64,000 nucleotides of DNA from Aridibaculum aurantiacum (lineage in GTDB: Bacteria > Bacteroidota > Bacteroidia > Chitinophagales > Chitinophagaceae): contig NZ_JAFEWC010000001.1 of NCBI RefSeq assembly GCF_017355875.1, forward strand, positions 744,001 to 808,000. The letters are read 5' to 3'. Both the position numbers and the translations under genes were made by a program. This document shows, one piece after another, positions 51,277-59,721 of the stretch. Under the pieces are notes generated by a model that was not told the origin of the DNA, made no database searches, and was given only the letters and a program-made list of their open reading frames with translations. Position 1 is the stretch's first letter. Every line of letters starts with the position of its first letter.

Positions 51277-51516
51277 TTATTCAAGATTATCCAGCACCTG
51301 TATAACAGCTCGTATCAATTCAGCTTGTTCGTTATTTGGTTCATTATGGCTTCCTATGATCGCCCTGTAGTTCCTCTCTTCATCAGGTTCAAACAAAACT
51401 TGCACACCGTCTATATCTACTTCAATTCTATGGATATATCCATACTTGATTAGTTTGGCTGCAAAGCTGTATTCTTTACCCTTACAGGTTATGGGTATTT
51501 CAATAGTGTCGTCCAT
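51277..51516 (-). CDS. small hypothetical protein
   Basis: A 79-residue cytoplasmic protein of unknown function. Two or three beta strands (IEIPITCKGKEYSFAAKLI, HRIEVDIDGVQVLFEPD, NYRAIIGS) precede a C-terminal helix (NEQAELIRAVIQVLDNLE). The layout resembles the 85-residue protein at 37881-38138. It lies between the tRNA gene and the pectin locus, on the opposite strand to the tRNA. Confidence 0.7.
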   Translation of the reverse strand: MDDTIEIPITCKGKEYSFAAKLIKYGYIHRIEVDIDGVQVLFEPDEERNYRAIIGSHNEPNNEQAELIRAVIQVLDNLE

Positions 51517-51731
51517 TATGGTGAAGCTAAGGTCTTGCCAGGTTAGTTATGCGTGATTGTTGTTCTCATGCACCTTAAAGTTGACTTGTGTATGACAAGA
51601 TCAAATACAACTTTAGGAGTGGTTAATACTTACCAATCCTCCAGTAAGAAAGAAAATTAACTTGACAGACATTGTCAGCAGCTGCAATAGTATGCAGATG
51701 CTCTTGCTGGTGCTAATAATAGGAGAAGTCA

Positions 51732-53138
51732 TTATTTACCTGACAAATACCGCTCATACTCCACCGATGCAAGAATGAATGTACCTATTGCCTTGCCTTC
51801 ATTTTTTACAACGGTAACATCTGGTCCGCACAGGTAGTAGTTGACTGTACCCGTACGTGCAGGATTGCTGGCTGGTCCTAAACCTGCAGATGCACATACT
51901 TGAATGATGTCAACGCTGCTGCCTTCTTTGCGTGCAAAGTTCTTAAGTAAACCTTCGTAGGCTTTTTCAGCTGTTTGCCTGTAGGTGCGTTTGTCCAGCA
52001 GGCCCAGGCGCATCCCTTTTAAGTATGCATAGGTAAAGATGGATGAGCACGATGCCTCCAGGTAATTTGCCATCGTGCATGCATTGTAGGTCTTACCGTT
52101 TACAACGTCGCCTGTGCCATCGCCGCGCATGGTGGAGTCGTATTGCAGCAATTGGTACCAAACACCCGATTGTTTGTCCTGCCATCTCTTTAAGCCAGCA
52201 GCTACTTCATTAAATATTTTGTGAATGGCTGCATAATCAGGATGATCCTTTGGCATCAGTTCCAGCACATCTACAAGGGCTGCAAAATACCAGCCCATTC
52301 CACGTCCCCAGAACTCTTTGCTTGCGCCGGTAAATGGTTCGTTTTTATTTGCCCAGAACGAATTAGGATCGTTGGGTGTAGCAGACCATGCATGATAGTT
52401 CAGTTGTTTGGCGGCGTCATAGGTATGCTTATGCAGTATCTTAAATTGATGCGCAATATCTGTCCAGCTCTGCTGGTGTTCTGCGTTATTACCTGCACCA
52501 AATGCAGTTTGCCATAGTGCATATACTGGCGCCCCCATGTACAAGCCATCCAGCCACATCTGGTTTGGATACTGCGCTTTGTGCCAAAATCCGCCAGCGC
52601 CGGGTAATCCTTCTTTTATTCGTGCATGATCATGTTTCAGTTTGTTGCGGATGAGTGTCAGCGCATTTTTATAACGCTCTGCATCTTTTGTATTGCCTTT
52701 TTTCAGTTCCTCCGTATACAGCGTTAAGAAAATTCTGCCGGCAGCGAGATCATCGATATTACTTGGCCCTAATGCTGACTTCCCACCTGAATGAACAATT
52801 TGAGAACCGTCCTGGCTGGTACTTTTATCAGCAAATGCTTTCACTGCATTGTAATATTCCATTTTGTCAGGGTACTGCTCCCACGCTTTCAGCACCGAAA
52901 AAGCTATCAGTCCTGTCACGTAATCCCAGCCGGTAGTTGCCAATTGTTCGTGATGAACTTTATTGGTATAAAAGTCTTTCAGTCCATGCGACTCTACCAT
53001 TTGCTGCGACCATTTTTCCCCTTGCGCAACTGCCTTTTGGTTACGGGAAGAAGTGCAACTGCTAAAGATGAGCAGCGTATATACTAGGGTGATGCAGGTA
53101 AGCTTTGACGACTGAATTATGAAGCGGTGTTTATTCAT
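51732..53138 (-). CDS. GH105 unsaturated rhamnogalacturonyl/glucuronyl hydrolase lipoprotein
   Basis: A 468-residue lipoprotein (LLIFSSC, Cys at residue 28) with the (alpha/alpha)6 barrel of family GH105. It removes the unsaturated uronic acid that pectate or rhamnogalacturonan lyases leave at the non-reducing end. WDYVTGLIAFSVLKAWEQYP, SNIDDLAAGRIFLTLY with the catalytic Asp region, FWHKAQYPNQMWLDGLYMGA and FWGRGMGWYFAALVDVLELM are family blocks. It starts at ATG 53138 rather than nine bases upstream. It is transcribed away from the PL1 gene and is the left edge of the pectin locus. Confidence 0.93.
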   Translation of the reverse strand: MNKHRFIIQSSKLTCITLVYTLLIFSSCTSSRNQKAVAQGEKWSQQMVESHGLKDFYTNKVHHEQLATTGWDYVTGLIAFSVLKAWEQYPDKMEYYNAVKAFADKSTSQDGSQIVHSGGKSALGPSNIDDLAAGRIFLTLYTEELKKGNTKDAERYKNALTLIRNKLKHDHARIKEGLPGAGGFWHKAQYPNQMWLDGLYMGAPVYALWQTAFGAGNNAEHQQSWTDIAHQFKILHKHTYDAAKQLNYHAWSATPNDPNSFWANKNEPFTGASKEFWGRGMGWYFAALVDVLELMPKDHPDYAAIHKIFNEVAAGLKRWQDKQSGVWYQLLQYDSTMRGDGTGDVVNGKTYNACTMANYLEASCSSIFTYAYLKGMRLGLLDKRTYRQTAEKAYEGLLKNFARKEGSSVDIIQVCASAGLGPASNPARTGTVNYYLCGPDVTVVKNEGKAIGTFILASVEYERYLSGK

Positions 53139-53614
53139 AGTAAGCATATAAAAGTTTTTAAATTATAACCCTGCGAATACATACTGGCAGGTGATCACAC
53201 TGTTATCCTTCCTTGCAAAGGAACCAAAAAGCCGGAAAAATAACTTGAAGATTTATTGAGTGTAAGTTAACAAGCCATCTCCTGTATCCCTGCATTATTG
53301 CAAAACACTACAGAATAATCCATCAATTCAGTCAAATCTTTCATTTTTACGCGTACCACCTTGCGCTACTTTTACGGAAGTAGATTGAGCTCTCGGAACA
53401 TGAATTCCGGAGCCACCTGTAACCGTTGCTGTCTGATAAATAACCATATGAAGTTCGATGCACTACTTGCATTTCAAAACCTCTTATAGTTCTCTTTCTC
53501 ACTACAACAACCGGTACACAAACAAAATTTTCTCAAGCAAGCAAGCAATACCAGGGCGTTGTCTTCACTTCAGCCCTTTCTTTTTTCATCTTGCTAAAGT
53601 CAAAGATTGAAGCC
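53139..53614. other. divergent regulatory region between GH105 and PL1 genes
   Basis: A 476-base region without a gene. It should hold promoters in both directions. The only element I can point to is TACTTTTA at 53367-53374, with a T-run 18 bases upstream, reading toward PL1. The leader after it, about 230 bases, holds a hairpin at 53391-53411 (CTC-GGAA-CATGAA-TTCC-G-GAG). I recognise no known riboswitch. Confidence 0.45.
53367..53374 (+). promoter_or_regulatory. candidate -7 element for the PL1 operon
   Basis: TACTTTTA differs from TAnnTTTG in the last base. TTTTT at 53344-53348 lies 18 bases upstream in the place of the -33 box. Transcription would start near 53382 and give a leader of about 233 bases before the PL1 start. 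Confidence 0.35.
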
Positions 53615-55030
53615 ATGTTTAAACCTCTTCGAAACAAAGTTTTTTTAGCGCTATCCTTACTATTCAGTGCATCTATATATATACCTGTGCAGGCACAGCA
53701 AATTGCTTTTCCCGGCGCCGAAGGATTTGGTAAATATGCATCAGGTGGTCGTGGAGGTAAAGTGGTAGAAGTAACCAATCTTAATGATGATGGTGAAGGA
53801 AGTTTTCGTCATGCGCTTCAGCAGCATCCAGATGATCCGATCACTGTTGTTTTCCGCACTTCTGGTTTGATCGATCTGAAAACGCCTCTTGTTATTCGCA
53901 GGTCAAATGTTACCATAGCTGGTCAGACAGCACCAGGTGATGGGATCTGTTTAAAAGGAAATTCTTTTATCATAAGTGGCGCCGGTAAAGGCGGTAATAA
54001 AGGGAACATTATAGTAAGGTATATCAGGTCAAGGCCAGGCGGCACCGACAAAAAAGGCTTGTATGGTTTTGATATGGAGAACTGCCATAATGTAATTATC
54101 GATCATTGCTCATTTAGCTGGGCCAACGAAGAGGTTGCTGCTATGTACGATACCAAGAATACTACCGTTCAATGGAGCATTGTAAGTGAAGGATTGTACG
54201 AGGCGGGACACCAGAAAGGTCACAGGTCGTACGGTGGTGTTTGGGGCGGACAATATGCTAGTTACCATCACAACCTGCTTACAAATCTTAACAGCCGGGC
54301 AGTTCGCTTCAATGGTTCACGTGCACATGATACGGTTGCTCTAATTGACTATAGAAATAACATTATCTACAACTGGGGTAGCGCCAATGCACCATATGGT
54401 GGCGATATGAAGATCAAGGGCGGTGTGTCACAGGTAAACATGGTCAACAACTACTACATCCCAGGACCTGCTACTGCCATTACCTTGAAGTTTATGCAGG
54501 CACTACATGCAGGCGATGCATCAACCGGTACTGGTGAATGGTATTTATCAGGCAACATCATGGAAGGTGATAAAGCATTGACCAAAGACAATTACAAAGG
54601 ACTGGATCTTTCAAAAATACCAGAGCAGGATAGAAGTAAAGCAATAGCTAAATCTCCTTTCGCTGTAACCGCCGCCATCGCAGATCAATCAGCAAAAGAT
54701 GCTTACAAAGCAGTCTTAGCAAATGCTGGTGCTACTTTTCCTAAACGTGATGCTGTAGATGAAAGAGTGGTGAATGAAACAAAAACCAAAACAGCAAAAG
54801 GCATGGGTGTATTTGGCAAGCCAGGTATCATTGATAGCCCCGAAGCTGTAGGCGGATGGCCTGTTTACAAAACTGCTGCGGCTCCGGTAGATACCGATCA
54901 TGACGGTATGCCTGATGAATGGGAGAAGAAGAATAAACTAGATCCTAACAACCCTGAAGACAGGAACAATGTAGGACCTGATGGATATACAATGCTTGAG
55001 AAATACCTGAATAGTCTCGTAACCAAGTAG
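53615..55030 (+). CDS. pectate lyase, polysaccharide lyase family 1
   Basis: A 471-residue secreted pectate lyase of the right-handed beta-helix type. The signal peptide ends VQAQQ near residue 28. IAFPGAEGFGKYASGGRGGK is the typical Bacteroidota PL1 start. VIRRSNVTIAGQTAPGDGI, VIIDHCSFSWANEEVAAM (calcium-binding Asp region) and NSRAVRFNGSRAHD (catalytic Arg region) follow. The C-terminus carries the calcium-binding stretch DTDHDGMPDEWEKKNKLDP, like a thrombospondin type-3/dockerin-like repeat. It cuts homogalacturonan by beta-elimination, making the unsaturated ends that GH105 removes. It is followed by the next CAZyme gene after 23 bases. Confidence 0.93.
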   Translation: MFKPLRNKVFLALSLLFSASIYIPVQAQQIAFPGAEGFGKYASGGRGGKVVEVTNLNDDGEGSFRHALQQHPDDPITVVFRTSGLIDLKTPLVIRRSNVTIAGQTAPGDGICLKGNSFIISGAGKGGNKGNIIVRYIRSRPGGTDKKGLYGFDMENCHNVIIDHCSFSWANEEVAAMYDTKNTTVQWSIVSEGLYEAGHQKGHRSYGGVWGGQYASYHHNLLTNLNSRAVRFNGSRAHDTVALIDYRNNIIYNWGSANAPYGGDMKIKGGVSQVNMVNNYYIPGPATAITLKFMQALHAGDASTGTGEWYLSGNIMEGDKALTKDNYKGLDLSKIPEQDRSKAIAKSPFAVTAAIADQSAKDAYKAVLANAGATFPKRDAVDERVVNETKTKTAKGMGVFGKPGIIDSPEAVGGWPVYKTAAAPVDTDHDGMPDEWEKKNKLDPNNPEDRNNVGPDGYTMLEKYLNSLVTK

Positions 55031-55053
55031 TGTAAAAGAACGAAACGTTGCCG

Positions 55054-57822
55054 ATGAAATTTTTTAAAACAGTCTCTGCATTATTATTTGTAACAACACT
55101 TTCCATACCTGCGCTTCATGCCCAGGAGAAAGCGACAGCTACTGCTAAAACAGTGGCTATTGTTATTCCCGTAGATGCCCATGCAAGGGTTCAGTTTGGT
55201 GCAGAGAAGTTAGCAAAAGGCCTGGTAGCAGCCGGTTATAAAACAAGGACAGTTAAAGCAAATGATGTTACTGCTGTAAGTAAACCTGCTATTGTTATTG
55301 CAACAAAAGATGATGCTTTATTAAATAAAGCAACTGCTATTTATAAAGTATCTACCCAACCTCTATCCACCAAAGAAGGCTTTGCTATCAATGCTTCCAA
55401 TGATGCGATCATTATTTCTGGTAATGATGCTTCAGGAGCTCTTTACGGCTCACTTGAATTGGCAGAACAAATAGCTGCTCAGAAAAAACTTCCTTCAACT
55501 GTCAATATAGTGGATGCACCTGAGATGGTGATGCGTGGTGCATGTGTAGGTTTACAAAAGCCGGTTTATTTGCCCGGCCGTCATGTGTATGAATATCCTT
55601 ACACTCCTGAAACCTTTCCATGGTTTTACGACAAGGCGCTTTGGATAAAGTACCTCGACATGATGGTTGACAACCGCATGAACTCTCTTTACCTCTGGAA
55701 TGGTCATCCGTTTGCTTCGCTCGTTAAGCTAAAAGATTATCCATATGCTGTAGAGGTAGATGATGAAACATTCAAGAAGAATGAAGAGATGTTTACCTTT
55801 CTTACCACTGAAGCTGATAAGCGAGGTATATGGGTAGTGCAAATGTTTTACAACATCATTGTATCAAAACCATTTGCTGAAAAGCATGGTATCAAAACAC
55901 AAGATCGCAATCGTCCAATTGTTCCTCTTATTGCAGATTACACCAGGAAATCTATTGCTGCTTTTGTTGAAAAATATCCGAATGTAGGCTTGCTGGTAGC
56001 TTTGGGTGAGGCAATGGAAGGAGTAGGTCAAGATGATATTGACTGGTTTACCCAAACCATTATTCCTGGTGTAAAAGATGGTTTAAAAGCATTGGGTGAT
56101 ACAACGGAACCACCCATTGTACTACGTGCACACGATACCGATGCACCTGCAGTGATGAAAGAAGCTTTGCCTTTGTATAAGAACTTGTATACGATGGCCA
56201 AGTATAATGGTGAAGCGCTGACAACTTATACGCCCCGCGGTCCATGGGCAGAACTTCATCGTAAGCTAAGCAATATTGGTACTGTGCAAATTGAGAACGT
56301 GCACATCCTTGCCAACCTCGAGCCTTTCCGTTATGGCTCGCCTGATTTTATTCAGAAGAGTGTGCAGGCCATGCACAATGTTTACCAGGCCAATGGTCTT
56401 CATCTTTATCCCGAAGCTTCTTACTGGGATTGGCCTTATACAGCAGACAAAGCAGAAAAAAGATTATTGCAAATAGACCGCGATTGGATATGGAACAAGG
56501 CATGGAGCCGCTATGCATGGAAAGCCAATCGCGACCGCAGCAAAGAGATTAATTACTGGAGTAATATCATTGGAAAGGAATATGGAACCAATGCGCAAAA
56601 TGGTAAACATATACTTACAGCTTATGAAGAAACAGGAGAGATAGCACCGAAGCTTTTACGTCGCTTTGGTATTACAGACGGCAACAGGCAAACACTAACC
56701 TTAGGTATGTTGATGACACAGTTGATCAATCCTTATCGCTATGGTTTGTTTACGCTATTATATAATTCTGAAGGTCCTGAAGGTGAGATGCTCACTGAGT
56801 ATGCTGAGAAAGAGTGGAAGAAGCAACCGCACATTGGTGAAACACCTGTGCAGGTAATTAACGAAGTAAGAGCACATGGTGATAAAGCAGTAAAAGCAAT
56901 TGAACTGGCTGCACCAAATGTAAAAGCAAATAAAGCTGAGTTTGCCAGGATCAAAAACGATATGCATATCTACAATGCACTCGCCAATAATTTCGCTTCT
57001 AAAGCGGAAGCTGCTTTACACGTGTTACGCTACAAATATTCAAATGACATAAGTGACCTGGAGAAGGCTGTGCCTCATTTGCAAAATAGTGTTGACTACT
57101 ACAAGCAATTGGTTGACCTGACCAAAGACACTTACCTCTATGCTAATAGCATGCAGACACAGCAGCGTAAGATACCAGTTGGTGGCAACGATGGTAAAAT
57201 GAAAGAATGGTGGGAATTGCTACCCATTTATGAACAGGAGCTAACAACCTTCAAAAGAAAAATTGATTCGCTAAAAGCACCACAAGCTGCACAAGTGGCC
57301 AATAAAAGACCAGTGTTAAAAAGTGCAGATGTAAAGCTTGATGGTACGTACGAAAACTATTTGGTCAGTACAGGAAGCAGCTTATTTGTTGACACTGCCA
57401 CTTACATAAAAGACTATGCTGAAGAGTTGAAAGCTTTGAATGCGATTAAGCTGGACAGGAACAAGCAATTGGCTGAAGGAACGACATTACGATTTAGCAA
57501 TACAAAGCCAGTGAAAGTACTGGTTGGTTATTTCAATGATAAAGATCGCCGGTTTTTGCAGGCGCCACAATTAGAAACGGATGCGAGTGCAAACGATTAT
57601 GGACAGGCCGAAGCTAAGATCAACAATGCGTTGTTGGTCTCGGGTATGCCGCCAGTGAACATTCACACGTATTCGTTCAAACCTGGCAACAATACATTGA
57701 CACTTGCTAAAGGTACCGTACTCATTCTAGGGTTTGTGGATGACAATGAACCTTTCCCGACGTATGATACAGGACTGGTGTCAGGAGGAGTAAAAAGAGA
57801 ATTGGATTGGCTTTTTGAATAG
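55054..57822 (+). CDS. large secreted glycosidase with GH67-N/GH20b-like N-terminal domain
   Basis: A 922-residue exported protein with a signal peptide (MKFFKTVSALLFVTTLSIPA). Residues 25-150 look like the non-catalytic alpha/beta domain in front of GH67, GH20 and GH115 enzymes (EGFAINASNDAIIISGNDAS, then GALYGSLELAEQIA). A TIM-barrel-like region follows (KYLDMMVDNRMNSLYLWNGH, VALGEAMEGVGQDDIDWF), then helical and beta C-terminal parts. Acid residues in GEAMEG and in the YPEASYWDWPY loop are candidate catalytic sites. Its position in a pectin locus suggests an alpha-galacturonidase or alpha-glucuronidase-like enzyme. I cannot assign a CAZy family with certainty. Confidence 0.75.
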   Translation: MKFFKTVSALLFVTTLSIPALHAQEKATATAKTVAIVIPVDAHARVQFGAEKLAKGLVAAGYKTRTVKANDVTAVSKPAIVIATKDDALLNKATAIYKVSTQPLSTKEGFAINASNDAIIISGNDASGALYGSLELAEQIAAQKKLPSTVNIVDAPEMVMRGACVGLQKPVYLPGRHVYEYPYTPETFPWFYDKALWIKYLDMMVDNRMNSLYLWNGHPFASLVKLKDYPYAVEVDDETFKKNEEMFTFLTTEADKRGIWVVQMFYNIIVSKPFAEKHGIKTQDRNRPIVPLIADYTRKSIAAFVEKYPNVGLLVALGEAMEGVGQDDIDWFTQTIIPGVKDGLKALGDTTEPPIVLRAHDTDAPAVMKEALPLYKNLYTMAKYNGEALTTYTPRGPWAELHRKLSNIGTVQIENVHILANLEPFRYGSPDFIQKSVQAMHNVYQANGLHLYPEASYWDWPYTADKAEKRLLQIDRDWIWNKAWSRYAWKANRDRSKEINYWSNIIGKEYGTNAQNGKHILTAYEETGEIAPKLLRRFGITDGNRQTLTLGMLMTQLINPYRYGLFTLLYNSEGPEGEMLTEYAEKEWKKQPHIGETPVQVINEVRAHGDKAVKAIELAAPNVKANKAEFARIKNDMHIYNALANNFASKAEAALHVLRYKYSNDISDLEKAVPHLQNSVDYYKQLVDLTKDTYLYANSMQTQQRKIPVGGNDGKMKEWWELLPIYEQELTTFKRKIDSLKAPQAAQVANKRPVLKSADVKLDGTYENYLVSTGSSLFVDTATYIKDYAEELKALNAIKLDRNKQLAEGTTLRFSNTKPVKVLVGYFNDKDRRFLQAPQLETDASANDYGQAEAKINNALLVSGMPPVNIHTYSFKPGNNTLTLAKGTVLILGFVDDNEPFPTYDTGLVSGGVKRELDWLFE

Positions 57823-57886
57823 GAATATTTTATTACCAGCTGAGGTGTTTCATAGCAACATCTTTATGCCTGCCTGTCGGCAGACA

Positions 57887-57898
57887 TGTCACTCACTT
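57887..57898 (+). repeat. dispersed repeat, partial copy
   Basis: TGTCACTCACTT is the core of the repeat at 51085-51110. Only these 12 bases match well. It lies between two pectin-locus genes, just after a TGCCTGTCGGCA palindrome. Confidence 0.4.
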
Positions 57899-57923
57899 CA
57901 GCGGACTATAGCTTTGATTAATT

Positions 57924-59489
57924 ATGAACAAGTATATATTATCAGCGGCTGTTTCTTTACTGGTAGCTTTCACAAGTTGTACCAGTTCCCGGCCCATAGC
58001 ACAGGTAAGCGGAGATAGTATCCTCTCCACAAACAAGCTGAAGAACTACGTCAATTACTTCAACGCGGTGGATAGCGAGTACACCTTCAACTATGTTTTG
58101 AACAAAGATGCCTATGGCTGGTTGTCTCAAAACATTCCACTGTTTGAATGTCCTGATACTACATTGGAGAAGATCTATTATTACCGCTGGTGGGCCCTGC
58201 GTAAGCATTTGAAAGAAACGCCAGATGGCTTTGTTTTCACTGAGTTCATTACTAAGGTTAACCACGCAGGAAAACATAACACAGTCAGCAGTGGTCTTGG
58301 TCACCATATCTATGAAGCAAGGTGGTTACGCGATCCAAAGTATGTAAACCAATACGTAGACTTCTGGTTACATGTTGATCCTAAAACGCCGAAGCCACAC
58401 CTAAGAGCATTTAGCAGTTGGCTACAAAACGCTATCTATAACTTGTACCTTGTTCATCACAACAAGGACTTTATTCTAAAGAATATTTCTGTACTGCACG
58501 AAGACTACCAGCAATGGGAGAAAGACAAGCAGCTTCCAAACAACATGTTCTGGCAGTATGATGTACGCGATGCAATGGAAGAAAGCATCAGCGGTAGCCG
58601 CAAGGATAAGAACATGCGCCCAACCATCAACAGCTACATGTATGGAAATGCTGTAGCAATGACTAAAATGGCTGATGCATTGGGCATCGATAGTTTCAAA
58701 CGTATTTACGAACCAAAGGCGCAGCTGCTAAAAAAGCTGGTGCACGATAGCTTGTGGGATAGCAATGCAAGTTTTTTTAAAGTACGTCATCCAAATGGTA
58801 AGCTGAATGATGCACGTGAAGCCATTGGTTTTATACCATGGTACTTCAACCTGCCTTACGACAGGAAGGAGTATGCCGTGCAGTGGGAGCAGATACGTGA
58901 TACAACAGGCTTCGATGCACCTTGGGGATTGACAACTGCAGAGCGTCGTCATCCACTTTTCAGAACGCATGGCTCTGGTCATGGTTGTGAGTGGGATGGG
59001 CCTGTTTGGCCTTATGCCACTACGCAAACGCTGAAAGCACTATCCAACCTGCTGACTAATTACAAGAATAAAAACAGCATGACACCCGAGGTGTTCTACG
59101 ATGAGCTGCATACTTATGCATGGTCACATCAAAAGAATGGTAAGCCTTACCTTGGCGAGTACCAGGATGAAAAAACAGGTTATTGGTTAAAAGGTGATAA
59201 TCCACGCAGCAGTTACTACAACCATTCTTCTTTTGCTGATCTGATCATCAACGATCTCGTAGGATTGAAGCCAAGAGAAGACAATGTGGTTGAACTTTAT
59301 CCTTTAGTACCTGAAGGTAAGTGGGACTGGTTTGCTCTAGATAACATTCCTTACCATGGAAGGAACCTGAGCATTGTATACGATAAGAACGGTACAAAGT
59401 ATAACAAAGGCGCAGGCTTGTTCATTTATGCAGATGGTAAACAGATATATAAAGGCAACAAACTACAGCCTGTAAAAGCGAAGATGTAA
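57924..59489 (+). CDS. six-hairpin glycosidase lipoprotein (MGH1/GH63-like)
   Basis: A 521-residue lipoprotein (LLVAFTSC, Cys at residue 19) with an (alpha/alpha)6-type glycosidase fold. EKIYYYRWWALRKHLKETP, FWQYDVRDAMEESISGSR (two acidic residues typical of the catalytic site) and the late GHGCEWDGPVWPYATTQTL are similar to the mannosylglycerate hydrolase/GH63-like group. The C-terminal segment VVELYPLVPEGKWDWFALDN is a beta-sandwich end often seen in this group. The substrate is unknown; pectin side-chain sugars are suggested by the neighbours. It follows the previous gene by 101 bases. Confidence 0.8.
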   Translation: MNKYILSAAVSLLVAFTSCTSSRPIAQVSGDSILSTNKLKNYVNYFNAVDSEYTFNYVLNKDAYGWLSQNIPLFECPDTTLEKIYYYRWWALRKHLKETPDGFVFTEFITKVNHAGKHNTVSSGLGHHIYEARWLRDPKYVNQYVDFWLHVDPKTPKPHLRAFSSWLQNAIYNLYLVHHNKDFILKNISVLHEDYQQWEKDKQLPNNMFWQYDVRDAMEESISGSRKDKNMRPTINSYMYGNAVAMTKMADALGIDSFKRIYEPKAQLLKKLVHDSLWDSNASFFKVRHPNGKLNDAREAIGFIPWYFNLPYDRKEYAVQWEQIRDTTGFDAPWGLTTAERRHPLFRTHGSGHGCEWDGPVWPYATTQTLKALSNLLTNYKNKNSMTPEVFYDELHTYAWSHQKNGKPYLGEYQDEKTGYWLKGDNPRSSYYNHSSFADLIINDLVGLKPREDNVVELYPLVPEGKWDWFALDNIPYHGRNLSIVYDKNGTKYNKGAGLFIYADGKQIYKGNKLQPVKAKM

Positions 59490-59650
59490 TTAATATTCCT
59501 GACACACCTTGAAAGATGTGGCAATTAATTTAAAAAATAGAAATGAAAATTACTGTGCTCGCTCTTTAAAATCTAAATATGGCAAATTGGACATTTAGAT
59601 AATCACTTAGTTCGCCCTTTAGGTAGAGGAAAATAAGAATAAAATTTTCA

Positions 59651-59667
59651 ATGGGCTTTAGCCCAAA
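59651..59667. repeat. small palindrome before the GH28 gene
   Basis: ATGGGCTTTAGCCCAAAT holds GGGC-TTTA-GCCC, a short inverted repeat. The same style of G-run/CTAAA/C-run palindrome occurs at 15180-15199. Such elements are frequent intergenic repeats in Bacteroidota. Confidence 0.55.
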
Positions 59668-59721
59668 TAGCATTTACCAAAAAAACCTATTTAAATAAAT
59701 ATTTTGAACAAGAAAACATTC

